DNA from: Lanius collurio
Lineage: Eukaryota > Chordata > Aves > Passeriformes > Laniidae
Reading direction: 5' to 3'
DNA length: 64,000 nucleotides
Assembly (NCBI GenBank): GCA_020086605.1
Contig: JACBWW010000004.1
Coordinates: forward strand, 15,978,260 to 16,042,259
Both the position numbers and the translations under genes were made by a program. Shown in pieces: positions 11,592 through 22,838 of the stretch (position 1 is its first letter; the number at the start of each line of letters is the position of its first letter). Below the pieces are notes generated by a model. The model saw nothing but the letters and a program-made list of their open reading frames with translations, was not told the origin of the DNA and did no database searches.

Positions 11592-13380
11592 TTCATTACA
11601 ATACAGCACTTCAAGTATCTATTATACTTTTCAATCTGCTAAAGAATAGATTTTAAGAAGATAGATGCTGAAGTATGGTATCAACATTTCCCTACAGCCA
11701 CAAACCTCACTATCAACATAGATAAACCTGTGCCAGGATACCTTTCTTATCAGAATATAGGCAACTAACACAACTTAAAATCATGTTAGATTGAAAAGAT
11801 CATTCTTGTTGCAGCTCCCTTACAGCAATCAGAAGAGCAGCACAAACATATGTTGAAATCAAAACACCTTTGCCTCTTGATAGTGGGATATTAATTATGT
11901 ACTAGGAATCAGCATTAAGAGAATGATTTCTCCTTCCTGACCTGTGCCTGCTGAGATGCAGAGCTACAGACTTAAGTACAAGTACTCTGGCCCAATCTCA
12001 TCCCTTCTTAAACCCTGGGAATAGACAGGTTTGTGCAAATTTTGGTTATCAAGACTTCTGAGGCCTGAAAATTATATCTAATGAGAAGTGCCTTGTTTTT
12101 TTTGCTCCTACAAGAATAAAAACCTGCTGTTGACAGCAAGAGATCTTACCTCTGGCCAACATTTCCACACTGAAGGAACCATGGTTAATTAGAGAGTTTT
12201 ATTTGTTTATGAAAAATTCTAGGGGAGCAATAAAAGAAAAATTAAGGATTGTTAGTGAAAAATCTTCCTGAGAGTGAGCTCTATCTGGCTATGAAATTGT
12301 CTCTCAGAGGAAACGAGTCCCTTGGTCATTTCTAACTGGAATGGATAAAAATCCTATTGAAAGTAATGGAATTCAACACAGTTCACTCAGAGCTTCAGAA
12401 ATTCTTCATTAAGTCTTCTGAAGAGATACAGCCTTAGATGTAGGGTTCTACCAATGGTCTTAAAATCCCTAGGAAAAGACTGCAATTTTGAATTCACAAG
12501 AAACAATTCACAGGACTATTTCATATTGGAATAACATGAATTCATCATTCACATCACATGTCCTCACACACCACACTTCATCTGGCTTATCAAGTCTTTC
12601 TCACTTCTAATTTACACACAAATATTCAAGCAGCCTTTCATTTCTGTATTTCAGGTTCACTATCTGAAATCCATTTACTGAGCATACCAGTCAATAGTTA
12701 TGAAATTAGGATCATTATCAGAAATATCAGTATATTTTTCTATAAATAACAACTTTTATCTGCTAGCAAATTTCATGCTTTGTAGTTAACAGTGATAAGA
12801 ATTACCTTTATTTCTTGTATTACATTTTTATGAAATTGTTACAGTTCTTCATTAGTTCTTTGATTTTTTTCTTTGATGGTTAACCTAAATAGTCCTAGGA
12901 AGCAGGATGTCTTTGTTATCAGCTATCAAGGAACTGTTTGTTCCCTGGGGAAAGTTCCATTATTTCCATGCAGTGTGCTTTCACCTACTGCACAATGCTG
13001 GCTGACAAATTTCAAAGAAATCTGATAGGTTTATTTACAACAAGGCTGTCAGAAGGGGAAGATGTAGAGCAAAATTCAGAAGTTGAATTGCAAATTAGAA
13101 CCTGTTAAGTAGGTCCTAATTCCTTAATTTTAGTAGTTTAATTTCACTAAATTAAATTTATTCCCATTCTAAACAGGAGTATACTTCATCCTAAATACCA
13201 TATTACTGGATATATCAACAAAAGCAGAGCAACAGATACAGACTGACTGATGTCATGGGGAGGATTTCTTCAAGTATTACTCCCTATAAAGTAAAGAACT
13301 TCTTTCTTCTATACACCCAAACATCAAGGGTTCTGCATAGAAAGCATGTCTCAAAGACTGTAGTGCTTCTTGCTACAATT

Positions 13381-13406
13381 TCCTACTCATTCTTCCTACT
13401 CATTCT
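13381..13406. repeat. Perfect 13-bp tandem duplication
   Basis: TCCTACTCATTCT occurs twice in immediate succession without mismatch. This is typical of replication slippage and is probably recent. Confidence 0.95.
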
Positions 13407-13674
13407 TGTGCCTTCAAATATACATGATAATGTTAGTGGTGGGAAAAGTGTATAAATTATTATTGGCTAAATGAGCATTCATTTTGCATGAAGACTTTCT
13501 GTTTTATAACCCAGTCTATTCACAACTCATAATCCCATTGCCCTGTTATCTTCTTGCATACTTCCTGGGAGAAATAGCAGACCCCATCATCTTACTCCAG
13601 TTCTTTGTCCCAGCTTTTAAATATTTCATGCTCTTCTGGTTATAAAAATCAGGAGATAGTCATCACCACATGGT

Positions 13675-13696
13675 GTGTCTAGCACACACTAGACAC
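13675..13696. repeat. Perfect 8-bp inverted repeat, 6-nt loop
   Basis: GTGTCTAG, the loop CACACA, then CTAGACAC. The stem is too short for a microRNA precursor and has no transcription signals around it. Confidence 0.9.
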
Positions 13697-15167
13697 TAGC
13701 TGCTGGAACCTTTCATGAGCTATGATTTAAAATTTAAGAATGATGGATGGACACCATATGAGACACAAGTACCCTTTCTGACTTGCCTCTCGAGAGACAC
13801 TTTCCCGCTTTCATTAGTTGTAGAATCACACTTTATCCTGTTATTTCAATTATAAATAATTAGTGCTTAATCAGTGTTGTCATAAACAGCCAAGCAAATA
13901 CCACAGACTATACTGAAGTTCACTGGATGACAGGTTTTAATAGCTGTGGCTCATAATCATAATAAAATATTCTCCCCTCATGTGTTGTGAATAACAGCAG
14001 TATTTTCTCATGATGCTTATTTGTCGCACACGAAATCTTCGTAAACCATTTACCATTTGTTATAAATGGGAGTAGATAAAATTCAATAGAAAAACATGTG
14101 AAAGCTCTGAAGAGACATGAGCATTTTCTGCTCAGCAGTCAGTCAGCTGGATGCTCTTGCACAGAAACATATACGTGCTCCTTTCTCCTTTGACTTGAAA
14201 CAGAGATATTTACAAAATCTTCTTGATTTTAATTAGGAGATAAGATAGTCTATGTGACTCCTATAGAGGCAAAATAACTTTCATTATCTGATGAAATAGT
14301 TGTGTATACTGCTCTCTTGCTTGTCAGCCCCTTTTATGCTCTGAAAGAATAATAAACCTTCTGGTTTTCCTGAAGGTGACTTCCATCCACAGGAAGAATG
14401 CCAAGATACTTAATTTCTATATACTTCAGTATAGCTTAGAATAAAAAAGTGCATGAAACAGAATAGCTGTTCACATATGGCCAAAATACTCGGTAAATTA
14501 ATGCAGGCACTTACCATTTTGACTTAGGGAAATCGATCAAAATATTAAAGAAGTTGCTTCACCCAATTCTACCATGCAGACTAATGCTATTATAAAAGGT
14601 TATTCCTAAAACATATATATTTATTTAACTTGAGTTAGCAAGTCAAGGCACTTCATTAAATGCACATCAGAATTTTATGGTATCTTTGGGTTTGTTTTCT
14701 TTTTCTTTTCAGTCTCCTCCACCCCCTCCAGCCCCAAATATTTAGCAGTGATTTATTATTTCCTATGGAGACTTAGAGAAATGCCATTTCATTTCCCTGC
14801 ATTCTTTCTATTTTTCTAGGATAACTTATGGCTGAAAGCATATTTTTAAAGGAGAGCCCAAGTATTGTCACCTGATTAGGAAAAAAGAAGGGGTCAGCAC
14901 ATACATGGAAGGGGAGAAGATTCAAATCCTAGGCCATTCATTTCTTATGTAAAAATAACTTCCATAATGCTGCATGCATTAGCAAAAAGCAAAGACTGAT
15001 ATTTCCAGAAACCCAGCAATTAGAGAAAATCTTGAACGTTTCTGAACTTTTGGACCCTAGAAGAACTGAGACAGAGAATACAGCTGGTGAAGCTCTGGGA
15101 AACACTCCCTTTTCCCTTACCCTAGGGAATAGCCTACAGTCATGTGCTCACAAGGGAAAAAACCTAC

Positions 15168-15435
15168 CAAGGTCCAGTTCAACCTCTGCTATGACATAGG
15201 CTAAGTCCTCTGAAATCCAAAGGTCCTGAATAAGGGCGAGGTGCTGCAGAAAAGCTTTATTAAACTGCATGGTGGAGCCTGCAGAGGCATCTGCCAGGAT
15301 GGGCCGTAGTTTGTGCACATCCACGTGTGAGCTGGGGTCTCCATCAGTGCTCTCAGGTGTGGCCAGAGGGGCACTCCAGGTGCATCTTTGAGCAGTAGAG
15401 GGTAACCACCGAGGCTTGAAATTGGCTGCCTTTTT
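15168..15435 (-). CDS. Candidate internal exon, unknown protein
   Basis: This minus-strand stretch is GC-richer than its surroundings. One frame stays open from about 15499 down past 15168 without needing a start codon. The candidate exon would start after a pyrimidine-rich acceptor ending ...CTGCTTACCAG and end at CTTG|GTAGGT, giving 268 nt with entry phase 0 and exit phase 1. The translation has a balanced composition. It includes 'HKLRPILADASAGSTM' and an amphipathic, helix-like end ('FLQHLALIQDLWISEDLAY', then acidic 'EVELDLG'). A second frame is also open here and begins with a run of aromatic and basic residues. It looks less protein-like. I do not recognise the protein. An alternative is a decayed LTR or mRNA-derived fragment, since AATAAA also occurs on this strand near 15258. 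No partner exon was identified. Confidence 0.3.
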
Positions 15436-15589
15436 CTGGTAAGCAGTACATGGAACAGAATATATTTCAAAAACACATACGACTGCTCTATGCAGGGAAA
15501 ATTATCCTAGCAGAAGTCATACCCACCTCAGAAGGATGCAACAAAGCTGAAGAAGGTAAGAAAATGGCAAAATGAGAAAGGTGAAATTA

Positions 15590-15842
15590 AAGTAAGATTA
15601 TTCAGCTTGCAAGACAGGATTGGGAAGATTTACAAGACCATGAAAGACACAGAGAAAATAAATAGGGAATAATTAGTCACTATTTCACAACAAGGAAGAG
15701 AAATCAGATTAGCAAGCCAAGGCTTTTTGAAAAATAAAAGGAAATACTTCTTTTTACACATAATTCATAATTAAAGTTGTGATCATAAGTATAAATTGAC
15801 TGAAAACATCATTAGAACAATTCACAGAAGAAAATTCCACTG
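15590..15842 (+). repeat. Ancient CR1 LINE 3'-UTR relic, sense on plus strand
   Basis: The sequence follows the order of an old amniote CR1 tail. It has 'AAGACCATGAAAGACA' (consensus-like aaaatcatggaagacat), 'AAAATAAATAGGGAATAATT' and 'TCACTATTTC'. Then come 'AAATCAGATTAGCAAG', 'AAAAGGAAATACTTCTTTTT' and 'ACATAATTCATAATTAAA', corresponding to cacataatgcataattaaa. No coding part remains. It is far more diverged than the copy at 34.1 kb and belongs to a different, older subfamily. Confidence 0.65.
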
Positions 15843-17450
15843 ATAATTTAATCAAAAAGATGTAAATAAAATCTGTGACCTTGGAAGACTTTTCGGGACT
15901 TAGGAATGTATTTCAGGAAAGGGATAACTTTATTTTGCACTGGTTTTATAATTTTTCTTCTTATTATAATATTTTAATTTTTATTTTAACATCTGACTAT
16001 GAGTGGATATGAACAGGAACATCTGGCTGTGTATTAGAGCTAATTAACAAAGATTAATGTACAATGTAGCAAACAAACATATCCTTCCATTCTATCATTA
16101 ACACTACTGTGGACTTCCAAGCAAGCATCGTGTGGTACAATCTTTGGTACAATGCAGAACCTGGAACACTTGGAGAAACACAGTTTTGCAAGTATTTTGA
16201 AATACAATAACAATCCCATGAGGTCTGTGCTAAACCACATCAGAATTGTGACTTTGTTCTGCCATTTTGAACAGACCGTTCCACTCATTTTTAGTTTTAA
16301 GAGTATCTAAGAGTTAAGAGTAAAGGACTGCAGTTTATCATTGTGTATAAGAGAATGCATTTTTCATGCAAGGCTCTTGCTATAATGCTGACAGCATATT
16401 TTGAATCTAAAGGCAAAGTCATCTTCATAAAAAAGGTAAAAAGAAAATAGATTTGTGGCACAAAGCAGAAATACCCTAGTTGTGGTCTGCAGAGCACAAA
16501 GGGTAGATAAGACATTTCTTGGCTGTCTGGGAAGAACACTTTCATCACAAAGCTCTCCCTCCATCTCTTTTTTCCCAATGACAGAATTGCATTAAAAAGA
16601 AAGATACAAATGTACACATTCCTAATCTCACTTTTCCTTGCAAGCCATTGATATTGCTGTCATCAGGGTGTTGTGGGTTGAGAATCAGTGAAGAGATGTC
16701 CCAAAAAGATAATGTATCTTTAAAATGTTTTGGAATCCCTATAATAAATAATGCATAAAACAGCATGAGAAATAATATGACTAAACCTAAAAGGCACAGT
16801 TCAGGAGTTACCAACTCAGCTGGATTAGAAGTTAAACCTTTAGACTTGAATAACTCAAACTGAGCTTCAGATCTGAACATAACTTCATATGTACAATTCA
16901 AACAAGTTAATTAATTTTTAACATAAGCAATTTTGCTTCTGTGGGAAAAAGACTATCTAGTACACGGTATGTCCATCCCAAGATAAATACCCTAAAGAAT
17001 ATGGCTTATGTGACCTCAGTGCCCTCACAATAATTACACTTTCTGAGCTCTGCTGCTATGCAACTCTTATATCCAGAATTGCTTGAGGACACCAAGATAA
17101 ATAGTGAGTAGCTTTAGTATAAACAAACAAGTTACGGATTAATAAAGGTATAGAGAGTTATTATTACACCAAAAATTGCTGTACATTTCATAAAGTTAAG
17201 CTTCATCCCACCCACTAAATGTGGAGAATTCAGATATGTAAGGCAAACCAGAGCCTTTAATTTTCATTACCTCGCCCAAAAGCCCAAGAATCCAACTTGG
17301 GGCCAAAACACCATAGCTGTTGCAACAGGCATCATGGAGTTACTTTCAAAGACACACTGATAGTTAAAATGCAGTAGATAAATAAAAATCTAAATTTAAT
17401 TATGTGGTTTTTCATTGGTGTCACTCACTCACCCAACATGCAGCTATCAG
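15843..17450. other. AT-rich non-coding DNA, no gene seen
   Basis: Minus-strand open frames of 82, 106 and 118 residues lie between 16040 and 16901. They are rich in Phe, Leu and Ile, overlap one another and show no domain. They are best explained as chance frames in AT-rich DNA. Confidence 0.6.
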
Positions 17451-17535
17451 GGGCTGCAGAGTGCGGTGGAGTTTGGCAGGGGCTTGTGTGATCAGGCCCT
17501 AGCTCTGCATGATGACCATATTGACAATGCCTCAG
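17451..17535 (+). CDS. Weak candidate exon, unknown protein
   Basis: An 85-nt segment lies between an AG acceptor (…CTATCAG) and the donor CTCAG|GTTGGC. It is GC-richer than its flanks and is open in a frame reading 'LQSAVEFGRGLCDQALALHD' followed by 'DHIDNASG', which is a plausible protein-like composition. The upstream pyrimidine tract is mediocre (TTTTTCATTGGTGTCACTCAC), the segment is short and no neighbouring exon was found. I give this only as a possibility. Confidence 0.15.
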
Positions 17536-20500
17536 GTTGGCAGCTGAGGCACAGAACTCAGAGACACCAGAACCTTTTTCTCCATTGCACAGTTAGCACA
17601 ACTGCCTGCCTATAAGAGTGCTTTACTGGCATGGCCACCTGATTTTTCTAGGTGGGGATTAGCCATGTTTATAATAGCCTTCAAAATACTCAGTTGCAGG
17701 AACTGCAGAGATTGCAAAGGGTTTTATTAATTGCAAAGAGAACAAAGAACTCACAATCTCCTGCAGCGTATTAAAAGAGTGGTTCCATGTATAAGCAAAT
17801 AAATAATAATGCATTCACATAAATATAATGGATTTCTCTTCTCCATCTATGGTTCTTTCCCTCCTGCAATTATTTCTGAGTGAAGTGAAATTGTAAATAG
17901 CTGTACCCACTAAATGATCTTGAGAAAATTATTTCTGAAGTGCCACAGTGCAGCTTGGGGGCTTTTCCCAATCACTCAGTGCTCAGATGATTAGCTCGAA
18001 GCGAATTTTTGCAACTATGCTCACCGGGGCAAAAAAACATTGTGAGGAATGATGAAAGCAGAACCTAAGTCACATTTGATTTTCAGCAGCGAAAGGCTTT
18101 GAAACAGGACTGCAAAGATGCTGAAGGCCACAACAGAAGTGCTTGCAAGAACTGGGCTTGTGAACTGGAGCAGTGAAAGCTGCAGTTGTCCATACTGAAC
18201 TAGCTAATCTACAAACTTCAGTTCAGGATAGAGATGCCAGGCTTGGAATGTGTGAGAGCCAAGGAGAGCAGTGAGCACTGCATGTGAGAAATGAAGCACA
18301 CTGGAAACTCTGCCAAGCAAACCCAGGTTGGGACAGCATGGATGAGAGAACAGCCCTGGCAGAGCTGTACAGTACCCCTGCACGGTGCCTGGCTCCAGCC
18401 AGCAATGCTCAACCATTCCACTCAAAAAAGACAAGAAAATCCATCCATTTTACAGTTTCTTCAGAGTCTCAAGGCCCTTTATCTCTCCAACTAAGGGACC
18501 AAGAAAAAGAAGTAATTATCTACCTAGTTTGAATTAGATCATTCCAGAAAATGGTAGATAAGAGCCTTTAAAATACCTGTTTGAAACACTCTTGTGACTT
18601 AACTAAACTTCTGCTCCATTACCAAGATTCCTCTATGGAAATGCAGCCATGAAACTGTTCTGATCAAAGAAATGTACTGCCTTGGTCAGAAGGTGATTCT
18701 TTTATCCAGTAGGTTACAAGATAAGCTACCAATTTCCTCCAGTTTCTGTGAGAAGCTTACACCTTAAGAGAACTCAGCAGCCACCAAAAAAATTCCTAAG
18801 TAGTCAGTATCTTGATTGTTTTCTTAACAAAGGAAATAATTTGTAGCATATATCACTTTGAAAAACAGTTATCATAAGGCATTTCACAGAAGCCAACTTA
18901 TGTTTTTATTTATAATGCATTTCACTAAGATTTAACTTTATTCTTTTTTAAAAGCAAGAAGCATTTTATATTCTCAAAAGGTCCCAATCATTTCAGTCTG
19001 GAAATTACAACAGTCTCCAAGTAGAAAAGGAAGCAAGTGGTTTTCCATATAAGGGATACAATCTGTAAAATATGTTGAAAACCACCTACAAGTACAAGAA
19101 AGTATTTCTGAAAAAAATAATATGCAAAAGATCATGATCTGTGGCTGGGATAAAGATGAGAGTGCCTGTGAGTAGGATGAATGACCTACTTTGGCCACTC
19201 CAGCAATAGCTCTCAGACCTCAAGAATTTCCCCTCTCTACACCTGGATGTACATCAGCAATGATGCATTATCATCTATACACCAGAAGATTGCAAGATAG
19301 TCAGGAGATTTTATTCATCAGAAATATGCACAACTTGGGTTCCATCAGACTCCACATCAGCTGAGAAGAGAGGGTGAACATCCAAGGAAGAGGCAGAGAA
19401 TAAGGATGTCCAAAGGAAGAGTTTACTCTTGCTTCTCATCATACCCAGAGTTATTCAGCTTCACTCTGTTAACAGGAAAGGATGTCAGGAGAGCTGCCCA
19501 AGGTGCTGTTAGGAAATGATTGGTGCCCATCTGCTCACTATTTCTTCACCAAACACATGCACTGTTGTCATACTGCAGGAGGGCTCACGTCCATTCTCTG
19601 ACATATCCAATGCACGCAAATAGGTTGTTTAGGAGGCTCAATAGCTGAGTTAGATCACTGCCAATCAAAAACAGCCCCTCATCAGAAAGAAATGTTGCCA
19701 CTGATGCAACAGAGCTGTTGGTTTTGTTCCTTTAACTGTATGTGGTCACAAGGCAATATCTCCTCACCAAATACTACCCACACTACACATCTCTGCTTAA
19801 AGATTGTTAGTTGAAAGTGAGGTCTACCCTAGCAGAGTCGGTGTGGCAGCCTTTCAGATGGACAGTGGCTGGTTCTCACTCAAGAAACCAGCAGGAGTCA
19901 GATTTGGGGGCTATCCAATTCTGCAAGTTCTCTGTGACTGAAGAAAGATCCACAATTATGCAGAGCCCTAGATGATATGATTAGAAGAAATAAATGTAAG
20001 AAAACCATATGTAATCTTCTTCATCTCCTATTCTGATAGAAGAATTAGCAAGCCATAAGATTGACTAGGACAGACTGAGTGTTTCTGTCAGAGACAGATA
20101 GTATAAGTGCATGCATTAAAATGGATTTTTAAATGTATGTTGGCCTGAGGGACACCACTTTGCTCAAATATTTGTAAACAGCTATTCACTCCCTCCCTGC
20201 CTTTTGAAGTAGATATTCATTGAACTGTGAGAGGGAAAATACCTATCTTGGGGATGTGTTAAAGATCTGCAGCCTTATCAAAAGGTTCAAGTACATCTTT
20301 TGTCACTATGATAGGTACAGCTCATCTCCACTTTCAGTAAATTAAACAGATCCCAGCAGCTGAGACCACACTATGTCAAAGAACTAGGTGTGCAGCAGAG
20401 CAGAAGATACAATTGGAATAGCCACCATCAACAACACTTTGTCAGCTAAGAAATGACTCCTCTGATCTCCTTCCTCACTGCTAATTTATTCCAAAGCATC

Positions 20501-22074
20501 ATCTATTAAGAAATATCATTAGATGTCTTCTTGGCTTTGATATTTCATACTTGAAACCAAAGTTTGATTTTTGATCCGTGAACATGTTTTAGTGAGGGAC
20601 AAACCTAACTACAGAGCTATGACAGAGTATCTCATCTGCTACAGTACTTTCCCTTGTGAGTAATGAGTAAATGACATGGACTGACTGTAGGAAAACAATT
20701 CAATCACTTTCAGCTGGCCTCTAATTCGCACAAAAACTTAATAGTAGGTACATAACCATCTCCGCATTAAACCAATACATTCCCAGAAGTAAACAGGGTA
20801 AAGGTGCTTCAGGACACTAAAAACATCTTAAAAATCTCCTGGCAGGAAGACAAAGACAGGAAACTTTCTCCTTTTGATATTTTTGTGTAAATGATCAGTC
20901 ACCCTCTCTATTAAAAATGCAACTGTTTTTCCATTTGAATATATTTAGATTCAGCTCTAAGTTACTGTTCTTCATTACATATTCCTCTGCAGATTAAAGA
21001 TCCCATTAGTGCCTGGCATTTTCTTCCTGTAAACATACTTAAAACTTATCTTAAAAATGATGGAGTGGTGAGGCAGATAATATACCTGGAGACACTTTCA
21101 GATAGTTATGTTATTCTGTACCTATTTTTTTCTCTGATATTTCAGATGTTCCAGAAGTTGTGTGTGCAGACTTCACATGTGAACTAGTTAGGAATTTGAT
21201 GAAAGTATGGAACTACAGAGCTGCACTGTACTTTTAAAATAGATAAGGATTTTGCCTTCTTTCACAGATCCCAGATTAGAAAATGGTATTCTTTCTCTAG
21301 GTTCAACAGAATACTGAATTTTTTCACTGTATCTTCCTTCTTGATGGATATTTTCAATAGCTGCAATAGTTTACCCTAAAAATATCTGCATGTGCCTATG
21401 GCTTGAAAGGTACATCTGGAACACTGAGAACTACCAGAGATTACTTTTTTCAGGAAAAATAATATTAAATGTATTACTTTTAATACAGAGTAAAAGCCTG
21501 CTAGAGAAAGTAGGCTATTTATATTAAACATAAAAAGTTCTGTTTTATTTTTGACCTTGAGATTACAGTTTGTATGTTTTACAGAATCACTGTAGCAATC
21601 TGAAACCACACATGCTTTGCATTTAACCATGCCAACAATGATGAGTCTGGCTATCACAGGGAATACTTAAAGCTGTCAGCTTGAATTAAGGCTATATTTA
21701 TCCTTTAAAATGCTGCTGATAATAATGACTTCTCCAAAGAGTGAATAACTCCTTGAAAAGGATTTAAAAAGAAAAGCACAAGGAGCAGCAAATCAGATTC
21801 ATATTTTTCACACAGTACCTTCCACTCTACCTTCTCTGTTCAGGTGAATTTGGGAGCTCTATAGTTATGAACCTATGACTTGAAAACATATGGAACAAAA
21901 ACGTAGTCCTGGGGCATCAATTTAACAAACTGTGAGTCCTAAACAAATACAATAATTCATTGAAAGATCTTTAAGGACAGGCTTAAAGTTAGGCACATGC
22001 ATGTGCATTGTGTTTAGTGAAGAAAAAAGTCACTTAGATACCATCACCATTTCCAGAGTAAATCCTTCTTCTTC
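17536..22074. other. Non-coding DNA with a GC-richer island near 18.1-18.5 kb
   Basis: The island at about 18060-18500 is open in several frames on both strands (60-82 residues). It is rich in CTGCAG/CAGC words, which suggests either an unclassified old repeat or simple composition. No domain is recognisable. The rest is ordinary unique AT-rich sequence. Confidence 0.5.
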
Positions 22075-22104
22075 AAAAAGGTTTAGATTTACTCTAAACT
22101 TTTT
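22075..22104. repeat. Imperfect hairpin with 12-bp stem
   Basis: AAAAAG-G-TTTAGA pairs with TCTAAACTTTTT around a TTTAC loop with one bulged G. A second 10-bp inverted pair, AGAGTAAATC near 22056 and GATTTACTCT overlapping the loop, offers an alternative fold. The stem is too short for a typical microRNA precursor. Confidence 0.8.
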
Positions 22105-22546
22105 CTGACCCAGACTGTGTGGCTGAAGTAATTCTACAACCTCCCCTCTTCCCCTTCCCAAAGTGTTCCAGATAAAAATACATCTTCCATTTCAATTCCT
22201 CTCACAGAAGAAAAAGGAGTGGAGAAACACAAGGGTAGTTGCATGGGTGTTTTTACTTCATATATAAAAGAACAACTTTGTTCAAAATGTTTGCAGCATT
22301 AAGAACCAGTAATTTACCAAGAACTGAAAAAATCTTCTGTACTTTGGAAACAACTATTTGTTTTTAGAATGTGTGGGTGATATACAGATTTCGTGACTAA
22401 TGTAATTTGCAATACAACTTGATCAAATTGCAGTGACATCAGTACTGGTACAGAGTACTACACTGTCACTTCCAGAATATAAAGTCCACAGAGTAGATAC
22501 AACACGAGTTATAAAGAAGAGATCCCTATTGATTCCTGCAAATGTG

Positions 22547-22838
22547 TTACATTGGGAGAGGCATTTTCCAGACAGGGGACTGACTTTCCTTCAGTTTTTC
22601 AGCTGAAGCTGTCAAAGATGTCAGCAAACTATCAATGTGTGTTTTAAAGAGGGCTAACTCCTTGTTAGCAGTCAAATAAAATTCCTCCAATTGAAAAAGG
22701 TCACCCAAAATCTCAAAAATACATGATAACTCTCTATCACTATGGAAGTGGACAGGCATCCACCCCCCCTTTCTTCTACAAAGTCCAGTAGTCCATTTTT
22801 GTGCTTTAACTATCAGCAGAACCTGCTGAACACACATT
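22547..22838 (-). CDS. Candidate 3'-terminal exon or decayed coding fragment, 96 residues
   Basis: On the minus strand a good splice acceptor (TTCAATTCATTATTTCCCCATAG) at 22839 is followed at once by an ATG frame of 96 codons ending in TAA. The second half reads like an amphipathic or coiled-coil helix ('FEILGDLFQLEEFYL', then 'NKELALFKTHIDSLLTSL', 'ASAEKLKES'), with spaced leucines and alternating charges. The first half is basic and cysteine-containing and looks less ordered. I do not recognise a family. It could be a terminal coding exon, a fragment of an old retroelement gag-like gene, or chance. There is no clear polyadenylation signal close downstream. Confidence 0.25.

Larger units (their letters stand above)
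11592..15167. other. Unique AT-rich non-coding DNA, no gene seen
   Basis: No open frame above 66 residues and no recognisable domain. It contains the 13-bp tandem duplication at 13381 and the inverted repeat at 13675, listed separately. The segment near 13960-14060 has a mixed, non-repetitive composition that could be conserved non-coding DNA, but nothing in the sequence alone proves it. Confidence 0.6.

Noticed and set aside
10983..11656. Five long open frames of 169-208 codons around 11 kb on both strands
   Set aside because: They run through the 386-N gap. Most residues are unknown and the rest come from the GA tract.
13675..13696. A microRNA precursor or terminator
   Set aside because: The stem is only 8 bp, with no extended pairing on either side and no transcript evidence.
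16040..16901. A small multi-pass membrane protein gene on the minus strand (three overlapping hydrophobic frames)
   Set aside because: AT-rich DNA yields Phe/Leu/Ile-rich frames. The three overlap in different phases and have no signal or domain.
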